From assembly GCA_963812255.1 (NCBI GenBank), contig CAWEUM010000003.1, positions 620,001 to 684,000 on the forward strand: DNA of 64,000 bases. The letters are read 5' to 3'. A program made the position numbers and the translations under genes. This DNA is from DATJGR01 sp963812255. Its GTDB lineage: Bacteria > Pseudomonadota > Gammaproteobacteria > Pseudomonadales > Azotimanducaceae. A model generated the notes under the pieces. It did not search any database and was not told where the DNA came from. It saw only the letters and a list, made by a program, of their open reading frames with translations. This document shows positions 51,748 to 60,942 of this stretch, piece after piece. Each line of letters opens with the position of its first letter. Position 1 is the stretch's first letter.

Positions 51748-52331
51748 CAGAATTTGACGACCGGCGCGGTAGCCGCGCCTTCGGATGCGGTGAACGATTC
51801 GCGCACCTTCATATCTCGATACATCAATGCGTGCCAGATGCGGCCGGGGAATGTCCGAATCTCGGTGTTGTAGCGCTGCACCGCGGCGATGTAGTCACGA
51901 CGCGCCACACTGATGCGATTTTCGGTGCCCTCGAGTTGCGATTGCAGCTGCAGGAAGTTCTGGTTGGCCTTCAGATCGGGGTAGCGCTCGACCACCACCA
52001 TCAACCTCGACAACGCGCCGGTCAGCGCTGCCTGGTTTTTTTCGAACGCCTTGAACGCTTCCGGATCCGACATGGTTTCGGGCGTCACGTTCATCTGCGA
52101 CACCTTCGCGCGCGCTTCGACGACAGCTTGCAGCGTGTCCTGTTCGTGGGTCGCATAGCCCTTTACGGTGGCCACGAGATTCGGCACCAGATCGGCACGG
52201 CGCTGATACTGGTTCTGTACCTGTCCCCACGCCGCCTTGACTTGTTCGTCGTAGCTCGGAATCGTGTTGATGCCGCACCCGGAAACGATGGCCGCCACGA
52301 TCGTAAACAGTCCAATTCGTGCCACACGCAT
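51747..52331 (-). CDS. lemA: LemA-family lipoprotein
   Basis: 194 residues from ATG 52331 (GGGAGA upstream). The lipobox is AIVSGC, Cys19; the helical core shows QVKAAWGQVQNQYQRRADLV, PNLVATVKGYATHEQDTLQA and RVIA-like segment RISVARRDYIAAVQRYNTEI, all standard LemA. It is usually encoded with a TPM gene, as here. The exact function is unknown, but it is likely an envelope protein. Confidence 0.92.
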   Translation of the reverse strand: MRVARIGLFTIVAAIVSGCGINTIPSYDEQVKAAWGQVQNQYQRRADLVPNLVATVKGYATHEQDTLQAVVEARAKVSQMNVTPETMSDPEAFKAFEKNQAALTGALSRLMVVVERYPDLKANQNFLQLQSQLEGTENRISVARRDYIAAVQRYNTEIRTFPGRIWHALMYRDMKVRESFTASEGAATAPVVKF

Positions 52332-52474
52332 ATCGATCTCCCGGTGATGGATGCATGCACTATGTGGGCAATGCAACCGCGCATCAAGATGGCGACGTAC
52401 TCTATGGATTTGGCCGAAACGTCTCTCTACACTGCTGGGCGTACCACCGACGCGCCAATCATGGAGGGTTCCAC

Positions 52475-52870
52475 TTGAACACGCGCAAAGGCTTTCTGTT
52501 TCAGAATGCACTCGTAATCGCGATGAGCCTGAATCTCGTCAGCCTCGGCTGCATACCGGCCGCTCACGCGGCGGTGATCGGCACTCCGACGTTCAGCCAA
52601 TCGATGTCGCGCGATGCACGGATCGAACGGATCAACGGTTTCCTCGCGAGGGATTCGGTACGCAACCAGATGATCAGCCTTGGCGTCGAACCCAACGACG
52701 CCCAAACGCGCGTGGCCGCGCTGACCGACAGCGAACTACAGGCGCTCGATCAACGCATCGACTCAATGCCGGCCGGCGGTGATGGCTTCTTTGCCCTCGT
52801 TGGCGTCGTATTTGTGGTGTTGCTGATCCTCGAACTACTCGGTGTGACCCATATCTTCAGCAAATTCTGA
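52475..52870 (+). CDS. PA2779-family protein
   Basis: 131 residues from TTG 52475, seven bases after GGAGG. A signal region (LVIAMSLNLVSLGCIPAAHA), then ARIERINGFLARDSVRNQMI, LGVEPNDAQTRVAALTDSEL and a C-terminal helix (FALVGVVFVVLLILELLGV) with THIFSKF. The pattern of PA2779. It usually partners a PA2778-type cysteine peptidase, which lies convergent next door. Confidence 0.85.
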   Translation: MNTRKGFLFQNALVIAMSLNLVSLGCIPAAHAAVIGTPTFSQSMSRDARIERINGFLARDSVRNQMISLGVEPNDAQTRVAALTDSELQALDQRIDSMPAGGDGFFALVGVVFVVLLILELLGVTHIFSKF

Positions 52871-52892
52871 CTGAGGAGATGAACCGATTGCT

Positions 52893-53888
52893 TCAGCGAT
52901 CGCATCCAACTGCGTCGCGCCCCGCAGCCTGTGCGGCAACGGCTTTCGCGCGCGTATCGTCGATCGCCGCGCGCAGTTCACTCGGCTGATCGGTGCCCGT
53001 AGCGCGTGCCAGCGCTGCATCAGCGTAGCTGACCGCGCGCGTTGCGCAACCGAGACCCAACATCACCTCTGAAAGATTGTTCAGCGCACTGGGATTATCC
53101 GGCGATAGACGCAGCACCCGGTCGTATGCCGCCTTCGCCGCAGGCAGATCACCCAAACGGAACGCGGTGGTAGCGAATCCGAACGACGCAACCAGATTGT
53201 CGGGCCAACGAGCCAGCGCGGTCGCATACGCGTCGCGCGCTACCGAAATCTCGCCGAGCGCTTCGAGCGGAACGATTGACGCGACATAGCGAGTGGCGTC
53301 GGCTGTCGCTGGCAGTGTATCCGCGGCCAGGGTCACCAGACCCCATTGATTCGACTTGCGCCAACTGCGAAGGAAATCCGCATACGGCATCTCCAGGCGT
53401 TCGGTGGTACCCGATCGCAACAGCATTGTTTGCTCAGACGATTGGTAACCGATGACGACAGCGTAGTGCCACACGTGTAGCGGGCCTACGCCGAGGTCCT
53501 GTAGCACCAGCACTGGATGACCGGCATCGAGTTCTGCAAACAAGGTCCCTGCATCTGGTGAGAGTACGTACGGAATACGTTGATGGCGGCGCGCCGCGGC
53601 GATCAGCTCGAGCTGCAGCGAGCCGTGGCGGGCCGGTAGATAGGTTTGCGGCACCAGTTCCTCGGGCGTGACCCGCGTGCCCGACGCATCCAGCACCGCT
53701 GCGAGCGCCGCAGGGCCGCACTGGTGGGTCTGCTGCGCAAAAAACGGCGTCGCGGTGAGTTCCATACCGGGGCCCGCATCGCTCGGAAAAACGATCGGCG
53801 GATTGTGCGTGCAGCCGACGACCAGTGCCAGCAGCACGCCAACGAACGCGCTCTGCCGCGATGAATTCAGCGTGTGACCGCCGTTCAA
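52893..53888 (-). CDS. PA2778-family C39-like cysteine peptidase, lipoprotein
   Basis: 331 residues. Lipobox ALVVGC (Cys26); C39-like domain with the Cys in QQTHQCGPAALAAVLD, His in GPLHVWHYAVVIGY; then TPR repeats (SVARDAYATALARWPDNLVA, AAKAAYDRVLRLSPDNPSAL). The Gln-Cys oxyanion/catalytic arrangement suggests an active papain-like fold. Its partner PA2779-type gene is at 52475. Probably acts in the periplasm on an unknown peptide or peptidoglycan-linked substrate. Confidence 0.87.
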   Translation of the reverse strand: MNGGHTLNSSRQSAFVGVLLALVVGCTHNPPIVFPSDAGPGMELTATPFFAQQTHQCGPAALAAVLDASGTRVTPEELVPQTYLPARHGSLQLELIAAARRHQRIPYVLSPDAGTLFAELDAGHPVLVLQDLGVGPLHVWHYAVVIGYQSSEQTMLLRSGTTERLEMPYADFLRSWRKSNQWGLVTLAADTLPATADATRYVASIVPLEALGEISVARDAYATALARWPDNLVASFGFATTAFRLGDLPAAKAAYDRVLRLSPDNPSALNNLSEVMLGLGCATRAVSYADAALARATGTDQPSELRAAIDDTRAKAVAAQAAGRDAVGCDR

Positions 53889-53889
53889 A

Positions 53890-54774
53890 TCAGTCCGCTG
53901 CAGCCGTCAACGCAGTGATGGCTGTGACGATCTGTGGCCACACCTGGCGCGGCAGATCGTGACCCATGCCGTCGATCAACATCAGCTGCGATCCGCGCAA
54001 CGCTTCGTGGGTATCGATGCCACCTTCGACCGGCACCAACGGATCCGCCTTACCGTGAATCACCAGCGCCGGAAGCTCGAGGCTCGACAGCGCTTGCTTG
54101 CGGCTGCCGTGCGACGCCACCGCGGCCATTTGGCGTGCGACGCCGACCGGATAGAACGAGCGCTCGAATGCTTCCAGCGTCCGCGCCCGCATCTCTTCGG
54201 GATCCACGCGAAATCCGGGACTGCCGATGATCGTCGATACGCTGACGGACCGCGCGAGGACCTCGTCGCGATTGGTACCCGACGGACTCATCAACGCAGC
54301 CATGGCTTCGGGTTTCGACGGTGGCAGGTCGCGATTGCCGGTGCTCGACATGATCGATGTGAGACTCTTGACGCGCTTTCGATCGTTGATCGCCATCGCC
54401 TGAACAATCATGCCGCCCATCGATGCGCCGCAGATATGCGCCGCGGGAATATCGAGTGCATCGAGCAGCCCGAAGCCGTCTGCCGCCATGTCGTTGAGCG
54501 TGTACGGCGCCGATACCGCCTCGCCAGCGGCCATCTGGGTCATCATCGCAGCGATGTCGGGCAATCCCGCCGAATCGAACTTCGTCGACAGCCCCACGTC
54601 CCGGTTGTCGTAGCGCACGACGAAATGTCCAGCATCGGCGAGTTGCTCGCAGAACTCGGCGCGCCAGTGAATCATCTGCGCGCCGAGGCCCATCACCAAC
54701 AACAGCGGCCGCCCGGAGCGTTCGCCGAATGTGTCGTACTCGATCTGGATGCCGTTTGCCCGCGCCTGCGCCAT
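53890..54774 (-). CDS. Alpha/beta hydrolase
   Basis: 294 residues. LLLVMGLGAQMIHW, RYDNRDVGLSTKFD and the nucleophile in AHICGASMGGMIVQAMA. Asp in IHGKADPLVP and His in IDGMGHDLPRQVW form the triad. This pattern is common among aclacinomycin methylesterase-like hydrolases. It abuts the PA2778 gene (one base) in the same direction. Confidence 0.9.
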   Translation of the reverse strand: MAQARANGIQIEYDTFGERSGRPLLLVMGLGAQMIHWRAEFCEQLADAGHFVVRYDNRDVGLSTKFDSAGLPDIAAMMTQMAAGEAVSAPYTLNDMAADGFGLLDALDIPAAHICGASMGGMIVQAMAINDRKRVKSLTSIMSSTGNRDLPPSKPEAMAALMSPSGTNRDEVLARSVSVSTIIGSPGFRVDPEEMRARTLEAFERSFYPVGVARQMAAVASHGSRKQALSSLELPALVIHGKADPLVPVEGGIDTHEALRGSQLMLIDGMGHDLPRQVWPQIVTAITALTAAAD

Positions 54775-54882
54775 GCGTTTCGCCTCGTCAATCGTTTGGT
54801 GGCGCGGATTGTACTACGCAGAATGTGCCTGGCAGTTTGCTAGTACGGTTTTGTACGGTAGCCTGCTTCCAGACCTCACTTG

Positions 54883-55836
54883 ATGCCGGGCCACTTCATG
54901 ACGCCATTCGATTCGCCACACTTCGTAAACACCAACGGCATCCGCATGGCAGTGTACGAACTGGGCGCCGGCAAGCCGCTGGTGTTGTGCCATGGCTTTC
55001 CAGAACTCGCGTTCTCGTGGCGGCATCAACTGCAGCCGCTCGCTGATGCCGGCTATCACGTGATCGCGCCGGACCAGCGCGGCTATGGCGCCACCGACAA
55101 ACCGGCCGCGGTCGAATCGTACGATCTGGTTCAGTTGACCGGCGACCTGGTCGGCTTATTGGATCACTACGGGTACAAAGACGCCGTGTTCGTCGGGCAC
55201 GACTGGGGCGCGATCGTCGTTTGGGGCATGGCGCTGCTGCACCCCGATCGGGTCGCGGGTGTCATCAACCTGAGCGTGCCGTTCCTCGATCGCGGCACCA
55301 CCGAATGGGTGGCGTTCTGGGAGAAGATGCTTGGTGGCGATTTCTACATCGTTCATTTCAACCGTCAACCGGGCGTCGCGGACGCGGCGTTCGCGCGCAA
55401 CCCGAAGAATCTGCTGCGCAACCTTTATCGCACCGGGCAATGGAATGCGCCGCCTCGCGCAGCGCGCCCCGGCATGGCGATGATCAGCCTTGTCGACGAA
55501 ACCAATCCCCCGGGGCAGCTGATGATGTCGGAGGCGGAACTCGACGTATTCGCAAACGCGTTCGCCAACGGCGGCTTCACCGGGCCGATCAACTGGTACC
55601 GCAACTTCACGCGCAACTGGCATACGCTCGGCGAAGTGCCACAACACGTCGCATGCCCTGCGCTGATGATCCACGGACGCTACGACATGGTGCAGGCGTC
55701 GGATAAGATCAATGAGTTCGTGCCACGCGTCGAAGTCGAAACGCTCGACTGCGGTCACTGGATTCAGCAGGAAAAACCGACCGAAACCAACCAGCTGATG
55801 CTGGACTGGCTGGCGCGAAACTATCCGGCGCGGTAA
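54883..55836 (+). CDS. Epoxide-hydrolase-like alpha/beta hydrolase
   Basis: 317 residues from ATG 54883 (a TTG at 54880 and ATG 54898 are also possible). LVLCHGFPELAFSWRHQLQP, PDQRGYGATDKP and the nucleophile Asp in FVGHDWGAIVVWGMAL match the epoxide hydrolase / haloalkane dehalogenase branch. The lid Tyr is in NWYRNFTRNW, the acid in IHGRYDMVQA and His in LDCGHWIQQEKP. It probably opens an epoxide with water. Confidence 0.9.
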   Translation: MPGHFMTPFDSPHFVNTNGIRMAVYELGAGKPLVLCHGFPELAFSWRHQLQPLADAGYHVIAPDQRGYGATDKPAAVESYDLVQLTGDLVGLLDHYGYKDAVFVGHDWGAIVVWGMALLHPDRVAGVINLSVPFLDRGTTEWVAFWEKMLGGDFYIVHFNRQPGVADAAFARNPKNLLRNLYRTGQWNAPPRAARPGMAMISLVDETNPPGQLMMSEAELDVFANAFANGGFTGPINWYRNFTRNWHTLGEVPQHVACPALMIHGRYDMVQASDKINEFVPRVEVETLDCGHWIQQEKPTETNQLMLDWLARNYPAR

Positions 55837-55866
55837 CCGCCAAGCGACCACCGTGCGGGATGCGAC

Positions 55867-56250
55867 TCAGACGAGCGTGATGACGGCCCCGACCAGCGAG
55901 CCGATCACCAATACCGCGGTGGCCAGCACGCCGACCAACACCCCGGGGCCGCGCTTGTCCGGCTCGCCAATGTAAAGATTGAAATACAACGCGCGGCCGA
56001 CGATGAACGCGACACCGAGAATCGACGCCCACATTTCTGAGACGAAAAACGCGAAAGTGAACAAGCTCGGAATGAACATCACGAGCTGTTCCATCGTATT
56101 CTGGTGAACACGATTGTAGCGCTCGAACATTTCGTTCCCGGTGGTCGCCGGCGCCTTGACGCCGTATTTCCCCCGCGCCTGACCCACTTTGATACTGAAG
56201 AAGAAGTACTCGAGCAGCGCCAACATGGCGACTATGGTGACCCAGGCCAT
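55867..56250 (-). CDS. MAPEG-family membrane protein
   Basis: 127 residues with four helices: AWVTIVAMLALLEYFFFSIK, QLVMFIPSLFTFAFFVSEMW, ILGVAFIVGRALYFNLYIG and VLATAVLVIGSLVGAVITLV. GNEMFERYNRVHQNTMEQL is the conserved glutathione-binding loop of MAPEG proteins. Likely an inner-membrane glutathione transferase or peroxidase. It lies near a soluble GST gene, which suggests a shared role in detoxification. Confidence 0.9.
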   Translation of the reverse strand: MAWVTIVAMLALLEYFFFSIKVGQARGKYGVKAPATTGNEMFERYNRVHQNTMEQLVMFIPSLFTFAFFVSEMWASILGVAFIVGRALYFNLYIGEPDKRGPGVLVGVLATAVLVIGSLVGAVITLV

Positions 56251-56346
56251 CGCATCCCCTCCGATTCGGTAGTCATTCGAGATCCCACACGTGGATCATC
56301 CACCATTGCCGCGTCGTTGATCAAGCTGACAATCCCGCTGGGGGGA

Positions 56347-56415
56347 GGAAATGGGGTCAGAGTGCCTTTTTCTCTCGCCGTCGTGACAGCAAAAAGGCAC
56401 TCTGACCCCATTTCC
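56347..56415. repeat. Perfect 25-bp palindrome (REP-like element)
   Basis: GGAAATGGGGTCAGAGTGCC followed by TTTTT forms one arm (56347-56371), a 19-base loop follows, and the exact reverse complement is the other arm (56391-56415). It lies between the divergent MAPEG and GST genes. Partial copies of the GGGTCAGAGTGCC core occur at about 37866-37880, 43525-43533 and 46475-46490. Confidence 0.8.
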
Positions 56416-56458
56416 ACGCATTGTGTCCGTCGCCCGCCGATAGCATGATGCCCCGACC

Positions 56459-57229
56459 ATGACCATCGACCTCGAACTGTTCCAGTTTCGCTTCTCGCAC
56501 TACAACGAGAAGGTGCGCTGGGCGCTCGACTACAAAGGTCTACCCCACAAGCGCACCGATCTGCTGCCTGGCCCCCACGCGGCCACGGTCAACAAGCTCA
56601 CCGGCCAGACCCAGACACCGGTGCTGCGCATGGACAACGAGTACGTGTCCGACTCTGCGTGGATCATCGAGCGTCTCGAGATGATCTTCAAAGACACCCC
56701 GACACTGTTTCCTTCCGACGAGGCAACCCGCGGCCGCGCGCGTGAAATCGCGCGCCACTTCGACTTCGTCGTTGGGCCGGCGGCACGCATCTGTGTGTTC
56801 GTCGCGATGTTGGACGAGCCGGATTACATCGCTCGCCTCTTTGCATCCGGTAAACCACTGCTGCCACGCACGCTGTACCGCGCCGCGCTGCCACTGCTGA
56901 AAGGCCGCATCAGGAAAGGCAACGGCATCACCAGCCGCTTCGCGATCACCGAAGCCGAACGCCTCGTAGCGGACAACATGGAATCGATCAGGCGGATCAC
57001 GTTCAAGACGCGCTATCTGGCCGGTGACGGGTTCACCATCGCCGACCTGACCGCGGCATCGCTACTGGCACCGCTGATCGACCCGCCGCATCCGGACATG
57101 CGGAAACCGACGCCGATGCCGGAGCGTCTGGCACAAGTCACGCAGCGCTGGCGTGAGCATGAAGCAGGAAAGTGGGTGCTCGAAATGTACGAGCGGCACC
57201 GGCCGATCGTCGAGCTTGCGAAGCACTAA
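56459..57229 (+). CDS. Glutathione S-transferase-like protein
   Basis: 256 residues. The thioredoxin-like N-terminal domain (FQFRFSHYNEKVRWALDYKG, TQTPVLRMDNEYVSDSAWII) has Ser or Asn rather than Cys at the usual reactive place. The helical C-terminal domain shows YLAGDGFTIADLTAASLLAP. It should conjugate or isomerise electrophiles with glutathione. It is divergent from MAPEG across the 25-bp palindrome. Confidence 0.9.
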   Translation: MTIDLELFQFRFSHYNEKVRWALDYKGLPHKRTDLLPGPHAATVNKLTGQTQTPVLRMDNEYVSDSAWIIERLEMIFKDTPTLFPSDEATRGRAREIARHFDFVVGPAARICVFVAMLDEPDYIARLFASGKPLLPRTLYRAALPLLKGRIRKGNGITSRFAITEAERLVADNMESIRRITFKTRYLAGDGFTIADLTAASLLAPLIDPPHPDMRKPTPMPERLAQVTQRWREHEAGKWVLEMYERHRPIVELAKH

Positions 57230-57274
57230 TTCGCAGTCGGCACGTCACATGCGCCTATTGATCGAGGGATGAAC

Positions 57275-57685
57275 TCAGGGGTCTCTGCTAACCATGAAGC
57301 TGCCACCGGCTTCGGCGACCGTCGCGTCTGTGTCCTGGCGAATCACGCGTCCCTCGAGTTGAACCAGGCGGCCCTTGCGTTTCAGCATGCGGCCTTCCAT
57401 GCGCACTGGCGTACCGATCGGCAATGACTCGCGATAGCGAATATCCGCGCGCGCGGTGAAGCACCGTTCACCCTGTAACCAAAGCCAGTTCGCCATCACG
57501 TCATCGAGCAGACTGAAGATGATGCCGCCGTGCGTGAGCCCCTGATATCCCATGTGCGCTTCGGTCGGCGTGAACTCCGCGCGACACACATCGCCATCGA
57601 TGCGGAAGTTCAATTTAAGACCGATCGGGTTCGCCGGACCACAGACGAAGCACTGATTGGCCGACGACTCGATCAACGAACTCAT
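57275..57685 (-). CDS. PaaI-type thioesterase
   Basis: 136 residues from ATG 57685. A Cys pair CFVCGPANPIGLKL opens the hotdog fold; HMGYQGLTHGGIIFSLLDDV holds the catalytic HGG and Asp; RYRESLPIGTPVRMEGRML follows. It should hydrolyse a small acyl-CoA. TTG 57700 is an alternative start. Convergent with GST; divergent from the NUDIX gene. Confidence 0.88.
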   Translation of the reverse strand: MSSLIESSANQCFVCGPANPIGLKLNFRIDGDVCRAEFTPTEAHMGYQGLTHGGIIFSLLDDVMANWLWLQGERCFTARADIRYRESLPIGTPVRMEGRMLKRKGRLVQLEGRVIRQDTDATVAEAGGSFMVSRDP

Positions 57686-57745
57686 CGGCAAACGCCCCAA
57701 CGAAAAGTGTGGATATCATGCGGGCTTTTCAAAAGAATACAACGC

Positions 57746-58369
57746 GTGATCACGCTGCCGCACATCGAACAACGCTTGGCCGACTATACGGCGCAGCTCT
57801 CTCCGATCAGATCGTCGACGCGCCAGGCCGCCGTGGCGATGATCCTGCGCGAGCGTGATCGCGATGGGCAGCGCGTGACGGATTTGCTGTTCATCCGACG
57901 CGCCGAAAAGCGTGGCGATCCGTGGTCCGGCCACATGGCGTTTCCGGGCGGCCACAAGGAAACCTCGGACGCTTCACTGCTGGCGGCTGCGATGCGCGAG
58001 ACACGCGAAGAGATCGGTCTCGATCTCGGCGGTGCCGCGAGGCACATCGGTACCATCGACCACCAACGTGCACAGCCGCGCGGCCAGGCGTTGAATATGG
58101 TGATCGCGCCTTACGTGTTCCGGTTAGACAGCGAGCCAGCGTTTCGACCCAACCACGAAGTCGCCGAAGTCGTCTGGACACCGCTGGATGCAATCGCTCG
58201 CGGCGCCAACCACACCACGGAAGAACGCATCATCAACGGCTCACCGGTGTTGTTCAGCGGCTATCGCATCAACGGCGGTCACTTCGTCTGGGGACTGACC
58301 TATCGCATGATGCAGTCGTTCTTCCAAGCGCTCGATCCGAACTGGGAGCCGCCCGACGATCAGGACTGA
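57746..58369 (+). CDS. NUDIX CoA pyrophosphatase-like
   Basis: 207 residues from GTG 57746. The box is GGHKETSDASLLAAAMRETR continuing EEIGL, and the upstream LFIRRAEKRGDPWSGHMAFP is the UPF0035 signature of CoA pyrophosphatases (YeaB/NudL). The end GYRINGGHFVWGLTYRMMQS is also typical. It probably splits CoA to phosphopantetheine and 3',5'-ADP. The adjacent thioesterase also acts on acyl-CoA. Confidence 0.9.
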   Translation: MITLPHIEQRLADYTAQLSPIRSSTRQAAVAMILRERDRDGQRVTDLLFIRRAEKRGDPWSGHMAFPGGHKETSDASLLAAAMRETREEIGLDLGGAARHIGTIDHQRAQPRGQALNMVIAPYVFRLDSEPAFRPNHEVAEVVWTPLDAIARGANHTTEERIINGSPVLFSGYRINGGHFVWGLTYRMMQSFFQALDPNWEPPDDQD

Positions 58370-58376
58370 GCGCGCC

Positions 58377-59789
58377 TCAGCCGAAGCGATAGCCGCGATA
58401 GTCTGCGATGGCCAGGCCGGCGGCGACCGATGTGAAGGGATCGTGTTCGACGACACGCCCCGGAAATCGGTCCTCGAGTATCCGTCGCACCGCCGGGATC
58501 AACGACGAACCGCCGGTACGCAATACCAGATCGATCCCATTCGACGCAAGGCTACACTTCTCTAGCGTATCGTCGACGCCACGTTCGAACTGCTCTAGCA
58601 GATCACCGATCAGGTCTTCGAAACGCGCGCGCGTCAGCGAGATCTCGACATCGATCTCGGGAATGTCGAGCACTGCTTCGTCTGCCGACGACAGCGCGGC
58701 TTTGAAATCCTTGATGGCTTGAAACGCGGTGTAGCTCAAGTTCTGCTGGATCAGTTCGCGCAACCGGCGAAACTTGTGCGCCGCAGGACCGCCACGCTCG
58801 ATGCAGTCCATCATCGGCGTGGTGTACTTGTTCTGATTCAGCAGATAGGTCACCGCCCAATTGAGCAACAGATCCTCGTAGTCCTCGAACGGAAAGCGGG
58901 TTTCGATTTCCTGTTTGTCGAAACCACGCCGACGCCAGATTTCCCCCTTGCCGAGCACCGGAAACAGCAGTGTGCGGAACAGACGTTGATCGATGTGGTC
59001 ACCGCCGAGCGCAACACCGTGAGTCGTAATCACATCGAAGTGATCCGCCTCGGCACGCAGGACGCTGAAATCCAGCGTACCGCCCCCGAAATCGACCGTC
59101 AGCACGAAGCGGCCCGCCATGTCGGGGTGCGCATCCAGGTAACTGACCGCGGCTGCAATCGGCTCCGGATAGAACACATGCTCTTTTATGCCGGCGTGGC
59201 CATATGCCTCGCCTAGACGCGCCAGCGCCAACTTATCGCGATGCGGGTCGCGACCCTCGAACTTCACCGGGTGTCCCACCCACGCGCGCGACACGTCGCC
59301 GATGCCTGCTTCGATCACGCGGCGCACGTGCAACAGGATGGGCGTGACCAGCGCGACCAGACGAAAAGGATGATCGAACACCATCAACCGCCGTACGTTC
59401 GGATCGCCCAACAGACGCTTCACGCCGCGAAACAAGCGTCCCTTCAGTCCGCCGTCGCGCACCGGTTGCCCGTAGACCTTCTGCGTAAGCGTCTCGACCG
59501 GACGACGCCCTTCCGGGTCCGGATCGCCGACCATCAACATCGACTCACCGATCACTTCGGGTACCAGTTCGACGGTGCGCCCGACGTTGTCGCTGATGTA
59601 TCGATCGATCGCAGCGAGACCCGTGAGTGTCTGCAGTTCGGAATCGATGTAGGTCGCCGAAGGCATGATCTGCTCGGGCGCATCGAGTTCGATCAACCTC
59701 ACGCGCTGTCCGTCGTATATCGCCGCCGCGGTATTCGTTGTTCCGAAGTCGATGCCGACGCCGACCCGTTTCACGACACTAGCCGTCAA
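58377..59789 (-). CDS. Hsp70-family ATPase (YegD-like)
   Basis: 470 residues. The actin-like ATPase shows VGVGIDFGTTNTAAAIYDGQ (phosphate 1), FVLTVDFGGGTLDFSVL (phosphate 2) and LRTGGSSLIPAVRRILEDRF (adenosine). There is no room for a DnaK substrate domain. Members of the YegD type are atypical Hsp70s of unknown partners. The start overlaps the CoA-transferase stop by 11 bases, indicating an operon. Confidence 0.9.
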   Translation of the reverse strand: MTASVVKRVGVGIDFGTTNTAAAIYDGQRVRLIELDAPEQIMPSATYIDSELQTLTGLAAIDRYISDNVGRTVELVPEVIGESMLMVGDPDPEGRRPVETLTQKVYGQPVRDGGLKGRLFRGVKRLLGDPNVRRLMVFDHPFRLVALVTPILLHVRRVIEAGIGDVSRAWVGHPVKFEGRDPHRDKLALARLGEAYGHAGIKEHVFYPEPIAAAVSYLDAHPDMAGRFVLTVDFGGGTLDFSVLRAEADHFDVITTHGVALGGDHIDQRLFRTLLFPVLGKGEIWRRRGFDKQEIETRFPFEDYEDLLLNWAVTYLLNQNKYTTPMMDCIERGGPAAHKFRRLRELIQQNLSYTAFQAIKDFKAALSSADEAVLDIPEIDVEISLTRARFEDLIGDLLEQFERGVDDTLEKCSLASNGIDLVLRTGGSSLIPAVRRILEDRFPGRVVEHDPFTSVAAGLAIADYRGYRFG

Positions 59790-60942
59790 CGTTCACCAGC
59801 ACACCGGAAGCGCGAAGCGCAGCGGCGGCCTGCGCGTCCATCCCGAGCCAGTCCGCCAGTACCGCCTCGTTGTGTTCGCCCTGGCGCGGCGAACCGCCTC
59901 GGGCACCACTCGCGGCGGCAGAGAATCGATACGGCGATTGCACAACGGGGCGTTGTCCGCCGCCCCGATCGTCGACCTGCGTGATCGTGCCGCGATGCTT
60001 CACCGTCGGCAGCGCGAGCGCCTGCGCGCCCGCGCGGACATCACCCCACGCGAGGTTCATCTGATCGAGCGCAGCGATCACCGCCTCGCGGTTCGGCAGG
60101 TCTTTGAAATACGCCTGCGCGGTTGCGCGGCGCAATCTGATCTTTTCTTCGAGCGACGCATTCGCCGGCGTCGGATCGACCACGCCGCAGCGGGACACGA
60201 GTTGTTTCCAAACGTGGCGAAAATCGCTCGCAATCAGCAGCGTGCCGGCAGCGGTATCCCACACCTCACTCGGCATCGGCTTGAGGTGCTCGACATCATC
60301 GACCACATAGTGCAACGCGTCGTCGGTCACCAGCATCGAGTCGACCATCGCGATGTCGATGTGCTGGCCCGCGCCGGTTCGATCCCTCATCAACAGCGCC
60401 GACAACAATCCAACCAGACCATGCAACGCTGCGTTGGTATCGGCGATCGACACAGCAATGTCGGTCGCATGCGCGCCCGTCACCTTCTGCTGGCGCGCGA
60501 TCAGCCCGGATTCCGCGTGCACGATTGGCGCATACGCGGCGCGGCGCGATTCGGGGCCGTTGTGGCCGAATCCAGAGATGGACAGCATCACCAGTCGCGG
60601 ATTGACCTGCTGCAACACGTCGTAACCCAAACCGAGGCGCCCCATGACGTCCGGACGAAAGTTCTCGATCAGCACGTCTGCTTTCGCCACAAGCTGTTTG
60701 ATCAGGTCTGCGCCACCGGCAACGTCGAGGTCGACGCAGATGCCGCGTTTGCCGACATTCTGCTGATTGAAGTAGCCGGCCTGACCGTTGATCCGCGCAC
60801 CCCAGTTGCGCGTGACATCGCCGACGGGCGGCTCGACCTTGACGACATCGGCGCCCAGATCGGCAAGCATCCGGCCGGCGAACGGTCCCGCCAACACGCG
60901 CGACATATCGAGCACACGAATGCCTGCCAACGGGTAATTCAT
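59779..60942 (-). CDS. Family III CoA-transferase (CaiB/BaiF)
   Basis: 387 residues. LAGIRVLDMSRVLAGPFAGR, MLADLGADVVKVEPPVGDVT and the catalytic Asp in IADTNAALHGLVGLLSALL match the family. It moves CoA between carboxylic acids. Start ATG 60942 overlaps the PPOX stop (ATGA). Between an F420/flavin oxidoreductase and an Hsp70 in one operon, so its acid is not obvious. Confidence 0.92.
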   Translation of the reverse strand: MNYPLAGIRVLDMSRVLAGPFAGRMLADLGADVVKVEPPVGDVTRNWGARINGQAGYFNQQNVGKRGICVDLDVAGGADLIKQLVAKADVLIENFRPDVMGRLGLGYDVLQQVNPRLVMLSISGFGHNGPESRRAAYAPIVHAESGLIARQQKVTGAHATDIAVSIADTNAALHGLVGLLSALLMRDRTGAGQHIDIAMVDSMLVTDDALHYVVDDVEHLKPMPSEVWDTAAGTLLIASDFRHVWKQLVSRCGVVDPTPANASLEEKIRLRRATAQAYFKDLPNREAVIAALDQMNLAWGDVRAGAQALALPTVKHRGTITQVDDRGGGQRPVVQSPYRFSAAASGARGGSPRQGEHNEAVLADWLGMDAQAAAALRASGVLVNVDG

